This document shows, piece by piece, positions 1 to 6,766 of a DNA stretch of 9,224 nucleotides. The notes below the pieces were generated by a model. That model searched no databases, was not told the origin of the DNA, and saw nothing but the letters and a program-made list of their open reading frames with translations. Source of the DNA: Candidatus Lambdaproteobacteria bacterium. Its GTDB lineage: Bacteria > SAR324 > NAC60-12. The first letter of the stretch is position 1. Each line of letters opens with the position of its first letter. Position numbers and translations under genes: made by a program. Where the stretch lies: the NCBI GenBank assembly GCA_012964265.1, contig DTUH01000209.1:1-9224 (forward strand). The letters are read 5' to 3'.

Positions 1-41
1 TCTTCCACTAATTTTTTAATGCCGATATCAGGAATAATCAC
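1..41 (-). CDS. Possible N-terminus of a gene running off the left edge
   Basis: Reading leftward on the minus strand, one frame is open from about position 82 to the window edge. A possible GTG start lies at 41-39, giving a first peptide of about 13 residues, roughly MIIPDIGIKKLVE. It looks protein-like but is too short to identify. No Shine-Dalgarno is visible and CTG or ATT codons just upstream are equally possible starts. If real, it would be transcribed divergently from the zinc-ribbon gene at 136. This is a weak call based only on the open frame and residue composition. Confidence 0.2.
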   Translation of the reverse strand, partial: MIIPDIGIKKLVE

Positions 42-135
42 TTTCAGAATGAAATGAAAAGTTAGGGCAAATCAAGGCACAATTCATGCGTTTCCAGTAA
101 CAAACTTACCATATTAACGAAATACTTAAAAGCAA

Positions 136-369
136 ATGTTAATCTCAGATCTAAAAAGACCATGTGTTAAATGTGATGGAAGCGGATTTCAGGCAGGATT
201 TGATGAATGGGGAAGCATACAGACTAACTTGCGAAAGTCATGTCCGGTTTGTTCTGGAAGAGGACACAACCTGACAGAACTTGGACAGAATTTATGGAAA
301 TTATACCGCCCAATGCTGCAGGACTTGATTCGGGAAGAGTTACAGAAAGAAACTATGGTTCAGAAATAA
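136..369 (+). CDS. Small zinc-ribbon protein with two CxxCxGxG-type knuckles
   Basis: This is a 77-residue soluble protein. Two cysteine pairs are visible: C10/C13 in CVKCDGSGF and C36/C39 in CPVCSGRGH. These resemble the CxxCxGxG repeats of the DnaJ zinc-finger domain and the anti-TRAP protein, so four cysteines very likely bind one zinc ion. The part after residue 45 is predicted helical and charged, ending with LIREELQKE. There is no signal peptide or membrane segment. The family role is not known to me; such single-zinc mini-proteins often mediate protein or nucleic-acid contacts, which is inference here. The ATG at 136 is the only sensible start, although no Shine-Dalgarno precedes it. 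The gene converges on the prepilin-peptidase gene with only 12 bp between stop codons and no visible terminator. Confidence 0.75.
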   Translation: MLISDLKRPCVKCDGSGFQAGFDEWGSIQTNLRKSCPVCSGRGHNLTELGQNLWKLYRPMLQDLIREELQKETMVQK

Positions 370-381
370 TTAAATATAAAT

Positions 382-1104
382 TCAAAATCCGAAGCCAACG
401 CCAACAAATCCTGTTTCCTGTAAAAAATAAACAATCAATCCACCAAGGCAAAGAAATGGCGCAAATGGAATTTGTGTTTGCAGCAGATCCGAAAAATTTT
501 GATTCGTCTTTCTTTGTGTGAGCAATGAAATACCGCCAATAATAATTCCGTTCAAAGCCGCAATCAGCAAAACTGCTCCCAGTCCCTGCCAGCCGACCCA
601 CAAACCAATCAAACCAAGCACGGCTGCATCTCCTTCACCCAATCCTTGACGATGGCGGAAAGTTTCATACAAAAAACCGGTGAAATAAAGAATCCCGCCT
701 CCAATCAGCATTCCGGACAGAGAATTCAGTATTTCCTGGGGCGCAAAAAATGCGAGCCATAACAATCGCAGTGCCAGCGCCAAAGCGACCATTCGTCCTT
801 CAATCAACAATGTTTTCCTGTCAATCCAGGCAATTCCAACTAGCGCAGTGACTAAAACGAGGTCATTCAAAAGCTCCGGACTCCACTGCCTCCACACTGA
901 AAGAGTTGCCGCCGCAATCGACATGCCTGAGAAAATTATCCAGCGCGAAAATTGATCTGAATTATTTTCTGTTGTTGGTTGTGGAAACTCTTTTGACTGG
1001 CCGGTATCAAGTTGTTTCAAAAATAAACTAACCCAGCGCTCAAGAATCCAGGCCAATCCTGCTCCAATTACTACACCTCCGGCAATGGTAGTTATTTCAA
1101 ACAT
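382..1104 (-). CDS. A24-family prepilin peptidase, shortened N-terminus
   Basis: This is a polytopic inner-membrane protein of 240 residues. The two aspartates of the GxGD-type prepilin peptidases are present: D95 in AWIDRKTLL, and D159 in the GEGD motif (156-159). The family motif IPFAPFL near residues 212-218 follows, then a last hydrophobic segment. Such enzymes cleave the leader peptides of type IV pilins and type II secretion pseudopilins. Bifunctional PilD enzymes also carry an N-terminal methyltransferase part with two CxxC zinc pairs. Here that cytoplasmic loop is replaced by a short polar stretch (about 30-55) without cysteines. An in-frame TAA three codons upstream of the ATG rules out a longer start. 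Peptidase activity is likely; methylation is doubtful. No pilin or secretion gene is in the window. It is separated from fecR by 235 bp, so it may have its own promoter. Confidence 0.85.
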   Translation of the reverse strand: MFEITTIAGGVVIGAGLAWILERWVSLFLKQLDTGQSKEFPQPTTENNSDQFSRWIIFSGMSIAAATLSVWRQWSPELLNDLVLVTALVGIAWIDRKTLLIEGRMVALALALRLLWLAFFAPQEILNSLSGMLIGGGILYFTGFLYETFRHRQGLGEGDAAVLGLIGLWVGWQGLGAVLLIAALNGIIIGGISLLTQRKTNQNFSDLLQTQIPFAPFLCLGGLIVYFLQETGFVGVGFGF

Positions 1105-1339
1105 TGAGGATTATTTTTGGTTTTAGTGCTTTAGGAAAATAATAAAAAGCTGAGAATTTTCTTCCAACACAGTTGTTAAGTTTTTTCTATTTCATCGTTA
1201 GTCACTTTTGATGCCGTCTTAAAAAGTCCTAAAACCGTGTCATTGCTTACGAAACGAGAAATCTTTCAGAAGATAAACACTAAAATTATTAAGATTTCTC
1301 CCTACGGTCGAAATGACAAATTGTGGAGACAGTCAATCT
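1105..1339. other. Intergenic region holding a palindromic repeat
   Basis: This 235-bp gap lies between the start of the prepilin-peptidase gene and the end of the FecR-domain gene. Its left part (1105-1237) is A+T-rich, with no convincing open frame, promoter or RNA. Its right part contains the inverted repeat annotated separately. It probably carries the 3' end of the fecR transcript and the promoter of the peptidase gene, but I cannot point to either. Confidence 0.6.
1238..1318. repeat. Imperfect 28-bp inverted repeat (REP/MITE-like hairpin)
   Basis: The left arm is 1238-1265 and the right arm 1291-1318, with a 25-bp A+T-rich loop. Aligning the left arm with the reverse complement of the right arm gives 21 matches out of 28. 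The ends match perfectly: TGTCATT on the outside and GAGAAATCTT on the inside. The arm pattern (TGTCATT, a variable G+C-rich middle, GAGAAATCTT) resembles short dispersed palindromes found in intergenic regions of many bacterial genomes. It begins 22 bases after the fecR stop codon, so in the fecR transcript it would form a long stem followed by a U-rich stretch. That could stabilise or terminate the mRNA. No target-site duplication is evident, and only one copy occurs in the window. Confidence 0.75.
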
Positions 1340-2260
1340 TCAGGGGTTTGCGAATTTTATTTTAAATGATCCACCCTGCAAATCATCATAGCCATATTGA
1401 TCCATTATTGCGTGAAAGGTGACGGAACCTTTAAATGTGCGGTCGTCTGCGCGAGGCGGTTTAACTTCTATGCTGGTTCTAGCTTCGCCGTCAGCATTGA
1501 GTTGTATGGAATCGGGAAGAGTCAAATTATAGTAGTCACTGGTCAAAAGCACTGGTCCGGATCGTTTTACGGCATGATCTGTTCCCAAGCGGACAACCTG
1601 AAAGTGCAGGTTTAGTTTTAAAGATTTATTTGGGGAAAAAACCGGTGTTAAGGGTTCAATCCGAAGTTTCAGCTGATTTGGAACAAGACTCAGTTTTTGA
1701 GGCAAAAAATCGGTACTCTGAATATGGTAGAGTCTTTGTCCCGAAAGAATTTTTACAGAAGAAACCTTGTTAGAGACCTTGACGATACCGGATGAAACCG
1801 AAATATTATTTCCAGTTTTTTTCTTGGTAAATCTCAGTGATGCATCAGAAAGCCGCAAACGAAGACCTCCTCCGCCTATTTCTACAGGATTTTTTCCGCG
1901 CGCGAAATGTCCCCAAAAACTACCGGAACGCAACACAAGTCGATAGCGCACCCAGCGGGAATTGTGGCTCTTTCTGGCGCCAATCGTGAGTTCTGTTGAG
2001 CTAAACAACCGTACTTCGGAACCATCGCTAAAATAAATTGTTGCTCCGGATTTTTTTTCTGTCCGGACTCTGTATCTGTTCCACAACATTTTTCCATCGA
2101 AGCCTTCCATCATTTTTTTGGCTGGACCTGCCTTAACCTCACCTTTTAGCTGGGAAAGCACCGCCAAAGCCGGAACAGTTTTTGCAAAAGCAAGCACCGG
2201 AAATGAGATACTCAGCAGTAAAAGACTGATCGAAATTAAATGCCAGCGGAAGAATTGCAT
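1340..2260 (-). CDS. Exported FecR-domain protein
   Basis: The 306-residue protein starts with a Sec signal peptide: a short charged N-terminus, a hydrophobic core at residues 7-24 and probable cleavage after AFA at 26. Residues about 31-130 match the FecR domain pattern: a strand with LKGEVKAG, then RVRTEKKSGATIYFSDGS, where the family has a T...SxAxLxFxDGS core, then a glycine-rich hairpin. Residues 130-185 continue as short beta repeats ending in ILSGQRLY. The C-terminal third (about 200-306) looks like a beta-sandwich, with DGEARTSIEVKPP reminiscent of bacterial Ig-like domains; this part is inference. In classical systems FecR is an anti-sigma regulator, but no sigma-factor gene or transmembrane helix beyond the signal peptide is seen. 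A periplasmic structural or sensing role therefore fits better. It sits 22 bp after the hydrolase-like gene. Confidence 0.8.
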   Translation of the reverse strand: MQFFRWHLISISLLLLSISFPVLAFAKTVPALAVLSQLKGEVKAGPAKKMMEGFDGKMLWNRYRVRTEKKSGATIYFSDGSEVRLFSSTELTIGARKSHNSRWVRYRLVLRSGSFWGHFARGKNPVEIGGGGLRLRLSDASLRFTKKKTGNNISVSSGIVKVSNKVSSVKILSGQRLYHIQSTDFLPQKLSLVPNQLKLRIEPLTPVFSPNKSLKLNLHFQVVRLGTDHAVKRSGPVLLTSDYYNLTLPDSIQLNADGEARTSIEVKPPRADDRTFKGSVTFHAIMDQYGYDDLQGGSFKIKFANP

Positions 2261-2282
2261 GAAATGTTGAGGAGCTTCAGTT

Positions 2283-3053
2283 TTAGCGTTCCCGACGGGT
2301 AAAATCCAGCAGCGGTTTCATAATTAATTCAGAACTCCACAGACCATGACTTTGCAGAACTTTTGGCAGAATCACATAGCGCCCATTACGCAAACGTTTT
2401 CCGGCATCCCGCACAGATAAAAATCGCGGCTCTGCTTTGGCCGTAAACAGCAAAGTCGTGGTTCCCAGTGATTTCAAGTCGTCGCCCAAACCTTCCCAGT
2501 TGAAGGACGCTTCCAGTCCAAGGGCATACGCTTCCGGATTGCCCTGCATAATAAGCTTTTGCTGATTTACGGATAAATGGTCTAAAGAGTGCCATTGCTG
2601 CAGATATGCACTCAATTTTCCTGAGCGCAATTGATCCAGTTTTTCTTTCAAATATTTTGCCTCTTCAAGCTCCTGATATGGTTGTGCTCCGATAGTAATC
2701 AGGGAGCGAATTCGGCGTGGAAATTCTTTAGACATTTGAAAGCCGACTTGTGCACCCAATCCTACACCCAAAAAAAAAGTGTAATCGGCCTGCACTTCAC
2801 GCAATATGTCCAGAATATGACGGATGCGGGAGGCGATTGTGTAATGAGAAGCATCGACGGGAGCATCGCTTAATCCTTGACCAAGGGGCTCAATCATCAC
2901 CAGCCGGAAATTCTGCTCCAGTTGTTTCACATATCCACCTTCCCTCCAGGCACTCATCGGAATCATGTGAGGAGTGTGCAGAAACATCCAAGGACCTTTA
3001 TCTCCAGCAAGTTCATAGTGAATTTTTTGTTTATTTGAAACAACGATGGACAT
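2283..3053 (-). CDS. Alpha/beta-hydrolase-fold protein lacking the nucleophile serine
   Basis: The 256-residue protein follows the alpha/beta-hydrolase layout. It has an early strand and oxyanion-type loop (WMFLHTPHMIPMSAW), the loop EPLGQGLSDAP that corresponds to the family DxxGxGxSxxP, a nucleophile-elbow strand, a helical cap at about 125-190, then a strand LLFTAKAEPRF and a histidine at 236 in LQSHGLW. The usual GxSxG elbow reads GVGLG at 96-100, so residue 98, normally the catalytic serine, is glycine. The acid position is also unusual, with E208 the best candidate. The frame is intact and shows no sign of decay. It may be a non-catalytic binding or scaffold protein, or use other chemistry. 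There is no signal peptide, so it is cytoplasmic. A GAGAAG stretch about 7 bases before the ATG may serve as the ribosome site. The acyltransferase gene ends 54 bp upstream. Confidence 0.82.
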   Translation of the reverse strand: MSIVVSNKQKIHYELAGDKGPWMFLHTPHMIPMSAWREGGYVKQLEQNFRLVMIEPLGQGLSDAPVDASHYTIASRIRHILDILREVQADYTFFLGVGLGAQVGFQMSKEFPRRIRSLITIGAQPYQELEEAKYLKEKLDQLRSGKLSAYLQQWHSLDHLSVNQQKLIMQGNPEAYALGLEASFNWEGLGDDLKSLGTTTLLFTAKAEPRFLSVRDAGKRLRNGRYVILPKVLQSHGLWSSELIMKPLLDFTRRER

Positions 3054-3107
3054 TATTCAACTTCTCTTTTTCAGGTTTTCAGTTTAAATCTGCGGATTTG
3101 TTTTATT

Positions 3108-4145
3108 TTAATTCCGACCCGCGGAATTTTGTATTTCGTGTTGCTCCAACTTTTTCATTTTCTGCAATTCTTCTTCAGATGGACGGTGTCGCCAGCGACG
3201 ATGAAACCAGGCCCATTGCTGCGGATTTTCGCGAATGCGCTGTTCAAGATGGAGATTCATTTTCCTTGTGACTGAATACACATCCTGTTCCATTTCAGGA
3301 TACTGCCGGTCAAAATTACCCAGCGTTTCAAATCTCATTCTGAAAGTTCCGTTTGTCTGCCGAAATACATTGTAACTCAGTACAGAAGCGCCGGTTTTTA
3401 AAGCAAATACCGCAGCTCCAACTGGAGTCTTTGCAGGAATTCCGAAAAATGGAACCCAGGTACTGAGTACATTTGTGTCCTGATCTATGGCCAAAACCAG
3501 TACCTCTTTGTTGCGCAGGCAGTTCAGTAATTTTCTGATTGCGCTGGAAGTTCCACGGCGAAGAATTTCCATGTTTCCGTGTTGGCGCTGACTCTCGATC
3601 AGTTCGTTGATGCGTCGATCAGGAAAATTTGTTGTTGCCGCCTTCATCTTAAGTCCGGAGCGTTTAGCGTAGGCCGAAATTAATTCCCAGTTCCCTGAGT
3701 GCATGGCTAAAAGGATAACCCCTTTTTCCGCTTGAATTGCATTTGTCAGCGCTTCTTCATTTTCTACCTCAAGCAAATTTGCTTCATCTTGCAATATTTT
3801 CGGTAAGCACAAAAACTCAAAAAGCATTTGTCCAAAATGGCCAAAACACTCTTTCGTCCATTGCTTACGCTGCGCCGCATCCAACTCAGGAAAAATAAGT
3901 TTGAGCTGTTTTTCAACAATTCCGCGGTCCTTACGAAGTACTTGATAGGCAAAACTGCCAACACCGCGTCCCAATTTTTGTAACTGTGACACAGACAATT
4001 TTTTACCCAAATACAATCCAAAACGAAACACCGCATATTCGACTCCACGCCTCAGGGATGTCGTCCAAACCGGACGATTTTTTTTGAATTCATCGTAGGT
4101 CGGCTGAAGTATTTCAGTTTCAGATTGTAGACTTTCGGTTCCCAA
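3108..4145 (-). CDS. LpxL/HtrB-family lysophospholipid or lipid A acyltransferase
   Basis: The family transfers an acyl chain from acyl-ACP to a lipid A precursor, or in related members to other envelope lipids, at the cytoplasmic face of the inner membrane. The catalytic HxxxxE motif is HSGNWE at 149-154. Downstream blocks also fit: DQD at 221-223, PFFGIPAKTPVGAA around 232-245, and the C-terminal WAWFHRRWRHRP at 311-322. The N-terminal half has the usual FPEL block (85-88). At 345 residues it is somewhat longer than the roughly 300-residue enterobacterial enzymes, because of about 25 extra residues at each end. The start is uncertain: no ATG exists before residue 107, an in-frame TAA lies eight codons upstream, and TTG at 4145 is the best candidate, without a Shine-Dalgarno. 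The exact acyl acceptor cannot be told from sequence. It follows thrC by 36 bp. Confidence 0.9.
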   Translation of the reverse strand: MGTESLQSETEILQPTYDEFKKNRPVWTTSLRRGVEYAVFRFGLYLGKKLSVSQLQKLGRGVGSFAYQVLRKDRGIVEKQLKLIFPELDAAQRKQWTKECFGHFGQMLFEFLCLPKILQDEANLLEVENEEALTNAIQAEKGVILLAMHSGNWELISAYAKRSGLKMKAATTNFPDRRINELIESQRQHGNMEILRRGTSSAIRKLLNCLRNKEVLVLAIDQDTNVLSTWVPFFGIPAKTPVGAAVFALKTGASVLSYNVFRQTNGTFRMRFETLGNFDRQYPEMEQDVYSVTRKMNLHLEQRIRENPQQWAWFHRRWRHRPSEEELQKMKKLEQHEIQNSAGRN

Positions 4146-4181
4146 AATTATAGTTTTGGTTGTCTGTTACCCGTTTGGGGG

Positions 4182-5585
4182 CTAAGGCAAAAAGCTCTTA
4201 GCTTCAAGTGTTTCGAGAATTACTTTTTTGATAGTTTCCGCATCAGCCGGAACTGTTTTGCAGTGTGTTTCCAGCTCGTCCAGCAGAGCCAGTTCATCCG
4301 GAAGTTCCGGTTCATTACCCAGAGCTTTCCGGACTGTTTCGCCAAATTTCGCCGGATGCGCGCAGGCCAGACAAATTACTGGCGTCTGAATATCAGTTTT
4401 TTCAGCCGCACACACTCCCACTGCAGTGTGTGGGTCTAATAAATATCCTGTTTGCAGATGAAATTTACGGATAGTCTCGACTATTTCTTCGTCATCGACA
4501 CGTGCGGAAATGAAGTCGTTTTGAGCATTTTTTAGTAGTTCCCCCTCTATAGTCAATTTCCCTGTACGCTCAAAATTATTCATCCAAAGTTGAAGTTGTT
4601 CCGCAGAATTTCCCGCAAGATTGAAAAGATAACGCTCAAAATTGCTGGAAATTTGAATGTCCATTGATGGACTGAAAGTTTCTATGATCTCAGCCCTATG
4701 GTATTCTCCTTTACTGAAAAATCGGTGCAAAATGTCATTTTCATTTGTTCCAATAACCAGTTTATCAATGGGCAGCCCCATGCACTTTGCGTAATATCCA
4801 GCCAGCACATTACCAAAATTTCCGGTGGGCACAACAAAACTGACCAACTCAGATTCGTCGTTTGCCACTTGAAACCAGGCATAAAAATAGTAAACTATTT
4901 GTGCCAAAATACGAGCCCAGTTGATGGAATTGACTGAACCCAAATAATAATTCTTCTTGAATTCCTGGTCGTTGAAAAGCGCTTTCACAATCGCCTGTGC
5001 ATCGTCAAAAGTACCTTCGATAGCCAAGTTGTGAATGTTTGGATCAAGGACTGTGGTCATTTGCCTTTCCTGCATTGGACTGACCCGTCCTTTCGGATGA
5101 AGCATAAACACATCCACTCCTTTTTTCCCGTGCAATCCGTGGATGGCAGCGCTTCCTGTGTCTCCTGAAGTTGCGCCTAAAATTCTCAAGGGATGCTGGC
5201 GCCGGTTCAAAAAATACTCAAACAGGTTGCCTAGAAACTGAAGTGCCACGTCCTTGAAGGCAAACGTCGGACCATGAAACAGTTCCAAAATATGGAGTCC
5301 CTCCACCGATTTTAAAGGCGTGATTTCAGGATGACGGAATTTGTTGTAGCTTTGCTCAATCAGTGGTTTAAGTTCTTTCCGCGGAATTCTGTTGCTCGTA
5401 AAAAGCAGCATTATTTCAAGACTTAATTCTGTAAAACTAAATGAACGCCATTCCGGAAGCTTATTTCGGACATGCGGAATTTCATTTGGAACCAGCAAAC
5501 CGCCGTCATCCGCGAGCCCCATCATTACGGCCTCCTCAAAGAGAAGGTTTTTAACTTGCCCCCGTGTACTTGAATAGCTCGTCAT
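4182..5585 (-). CDS. thrC: Threonine synthase
   Basis: This cytoplasmic pyridoxal-phosphate enzyme converts O-phospho-L-homoserine and water to L-threonine and phosphate, the last step of threonine biosynthesis. At 467 residues it matches the long threonine synthase class of E. coli and fungi, including the N-terminal STRG segment and the MGLADDGGLLVP block at 22-33. The PLP lysine is K111 in FHGPTFAFKD. The substrate and phosphate loops GATSGDTG (137-144) and VPTGNFGNV (252-260) are intact, and the SVNSINWARI block is at 217-226. No other hom or thr gene is nearby, so it is not in a classical thr operon; it heads the minus-strand block with the acyltransferase. No attenuator-type leader peptide rich in threonine codons is visible upstream. 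The ATG at 5585 is supported by the conserved N-terminus. Confidence 0.96.
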   Translation of the reverse strand: MTSYSSTRGQVKNLLFEEAVMMGLADDGGLLVPNEIPHVRNKLPEWRSFSFTELSLEIMLLFTSNRIPRKELKPLIEQSYNKFRHPEITPLKSVEGLHILELFHGPTFAFKDVALQFLGNLFEYFLNRRQHPLRILGATSGDTGSAAIHGLHGKKGVDVFMLHPKGRVSPMQERQMTTVLDPNIHNLAIEGTFDDAQAIVKALFNDQEFKKNYYLGSVNSINWARILAQIVYYFYAWFQVANDESELVSFVVPTGNFGNVLAGYYAKCMGLPIDKLVIGTNENDILHRFFSKGEYHRAEIIETFSPSMDIQISSNFERYLFNLAGNSAEQLQLWMNNFERTGKLTIEGELLKNAQNDFISARVDDEEIVETIRKFHLQTGYLLDPHTAVGVCAAEKTDIQTPVICLACAHPAKFGETVRKALGNEPELPDELALLDELETHCKTVPADAETIKKVILETLEAKSFLP

Positions 5586-5692
5586 TTTGTTGTATGTTTG
5601 TACTTGCTTAAAAGTTGGCAGCCTCTACTTTTCCGGAAGTTTAACGGAAGTGTTTTGCACTGCTGAAAAAACGGATTATATAAAATTAACCG
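5586..5692. promoter_or_regulatory. Divergent promoter region between thrC and the exported-protein gene
   Basis: These 107 bp must contain the promoters of both gene blocks. For the plus strand, TTGCAC (5655-5660) is followed after 16 bp by TATATA (5677-5682). For the minus strand, TATAAT (complement of 5675-5680) is preceded after 19 bp by TTGAAA (complement of 5700-5705), or TATATA after 17 bp. The two -10 boxes share the same bases, so polymerase could probably occupy only one at a time. The plus-strand start would fall only a few bases before the ATG at 5693, giving a nearly leaderless mRNA. thrC would have a leader of about 80 bases. Matches are moderate and read by eye. Confidence 0.45.
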
Positions 5693-6247
5693 ATGTTATT
5701 TTCAAAACATTTATTTTTATTCTTTTTGTTTATTTCCGGAAGCTGTCCGATTTTTGCGGCATCATTTCCGTTACTTCCGGAGGCACAAGTCTATCATACT
5801 GTTGGAAGTAGAGGAAGCACTTACAGCACTGGAGCACTTGGTTTGTCACTTCATCTTTATGATGAACCGAACGGTCCGGGACGTTATTTCCATTTATTGG
5901 CTTTGAGCATTCCGGGAAAAACTATTGGTTGGAAAAGCAGAGTTGGAGATTTGTTTTTGAGTGAAAACGGGTCCGGTTTTGAAATAGGCGTACATGATCA
6001 ATGGGTGACTCCATCCGGAAAAGGTGCGACTTTGTCACTGCGGAAAATCCTGTGGCCAAAAGTTCGTCAGGGTGACACAGAATTGGGTGAAGCCAGTTCA
6101 GACGTTTTACACATGGGCTGGAGTTGGATTTCCGGAAGTCCAATCATTACGGTGTGGTTGATGGGATTGGATATTGCGACTCTTAATCTTCCACACGATC
6201 GGAAACTTGAAATGCAGTTTGCACTGGGAATACGAACTGCTTTTTGA
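5693..6247 (+). CDS. Exported hypothetical protein, probable outer-membrane beta-barrel
   Basis: I do not recognise the family. The 184-residue protein has a clear signal peptide: K5, a strongly hydrophobic core at 6-16 and likely cleavage after IFA at 22. The mature part of about 160 residues is rich in Gly, Ser and aromatic residues, with alternating hydrophobic stretches such as FHLLALSI and FEIGVHDQW, as expected for beta strands. It ends in FALGIRTAF: a terminal phenylalanine with hydrophobic or small residues at every second position back from it. That is the usual beta-signal recognised by the BAM assembly machinery, so a small outer-membrane barrel is a reasonable inference. The start is fixed by the signal peptide, though no Shine-Dalgarno precedes it. 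The MaoC-like gene follows after 21 bp, which suggests co-transcription. It also lies in the stretch richest in TCCGGA sites. Confidence 0.7.
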   Translation: MLFSKHLFLFFLFISGSCPIFAASFPLLPEAQVYHTVGSRGSTYSTGALGLSLHLYDEPNGPGRYFHLLALSIPGKTIGWKSRVGDLFLSENGSGFEIGVHDQWVTPSGKGATLSLRKILWPKVRQGDTELGEASSDVLHMGWSWISGSPIITVWLMGLDIATLNLPHDRKLEMQFALGIRTAF

Positions 6248-6257
6248 TTTCACCTCC

Positions 6258-6263
6258 AAAGGA
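6258..6263 (+). promoter_or_regulatory. Ribosome-binding site of the MaoC-like gene
   Basis: AAAGGA lies 5 bases before the ATG at 6269, one of the few clear Shine-Dalgarno sequences in the window. It supports this start over any later one. Confidence 0.65.
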
Positions 6264-6268
6264 ATTCA

Positions 6269-6766
6269 ATGTCCAATACTAATTTGCCCCATAAACGGGA
6301 GGAGCGGTTTTTCGAGGATTACATTCGGGGCGCCGTTTTCGTATTTGGGCCGCTTGATGTCGATGAGGATGAGGTACTTGAATTCGCCCGGCGCTATGAT
6401 CCACAGCCTTTTCACATTGACCATGATGCGGCAAAAAAAGGACCCTACGAAGGTCTGATCGCAAGCGGCTGGCAGACTTGCGCTTTTGTGATGCGGGCGC
6501 TTGTTGATAATTACTTTTCTCCAGCTTCAAGTCTAGGTTCTCCGGGAATTGATGAACTGCGCTGGATGATTCCTGTGCGTCCGGGAGATAAACTCACGGT
6601 ACGCGCCACCATAATCGACACCAAGCGTTCACGTTCGAAACCTGACAGGGGTATTGTCCGTACCTTCATCGAAACTCTCAATCAGCGGCAAGAAATAGTT
6701 ATGAGCTTCCGTTCAGTGAATTTTATGCTTTGTCTTAATATTTCCTCTACCGATGCCAAAGACTGA
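6269..6766 (+). CDS. MaoC-like hot-dog-fold (R)-specific enoyl-CoA hydratase
   Basis: The 165-residue protein is a single hot-dog domain of the MaoC/PhaJ type, which hydrates 2-enoyl-CoA to (R)-3-hydroxyacyl-CoA or acts on related CoA thioesters. The hydratase motif is clear: D44 and H49 in DPQPFHID, the usual Asp/His dyad, followed by the central helix region LIASGWQT (63-70), with Ser66-Gly67 forming the oxyanion part. The segment LRWMIPVRPGDKL (97-109) is the typical strand and turn where the family has VRPGD. Length is normal for stand-alone MaoC proteins. Physiological substrate is unknown: fatty-acid turnover, polyhydroxyalkanoate supply and organic-acid degradation are all possible, and no neighbour decides between them. 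It is preceded by AAAGGA and appears co-transcribed with the exported-protein gene upstream. Confidence 0.9.
   Translation: MSNTNLPHKREERFFEDYIRGAVFVFGPLDVDEDEVLEFARRYDPQPFHIDHDAAKKGPYEGLIASGWQTCAFVMRALVDNYFSPASSLGSPGIDELRWMIPVRPGDKLTVRATIIDTKRSRSKPDRGIVRTFIETLNQRQEIVMSFRSVNFMLCLNISSTDAKD

Noticed and set aside
1119..1236. Distant inverted pair GGTTTTAG (1119-1126) and CTAAAACC (1229-1236)
   Set aside because: Eight-base A+T-rich pairs about 100 bp apart are easily found by chance, and nothing else ties them together.
1340..2260. Classical FecIR-type anti-sigma regulator
   Set aside because: There is no adjacent sigma-factor or TonB-receptor gene, and the protein has a cleavable signal peptide rather than a cytoplasmic anti-sigma segment plus a transmembrane helix.
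2283..3053. Interpretation of the hydrolase-like gene as a pseudogene
   Set aside because: The frame is complete, conserved loops and the histidine are kept, and there are no internal stops or frameshifts; loss of one serine is not gene decay.
2750..3271. Plus-strand open frame of 173 codons
   Set aside because: It lies antisense across the starts and ends of two well-supported minus-strand genes, and its translation has no recognisable motif, with cysteine- and histidine-rich composition typical of a shadow frame.
5586..5670. Threonine attenuator or riboswitch in the thrC leader
   Set aside because: The leader of about 80 bases has no leader peptide rich in Thr/Ile codons and no terminator-antiterminator pair.
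5587..5811. Plus-strand open frame of 74 codons in the divergent promoter region
   Set aside because: It overlaps, in another frame, the signal peptide of the 5693 gene, which has clear protein character. This frame spans the promoter and shows none.
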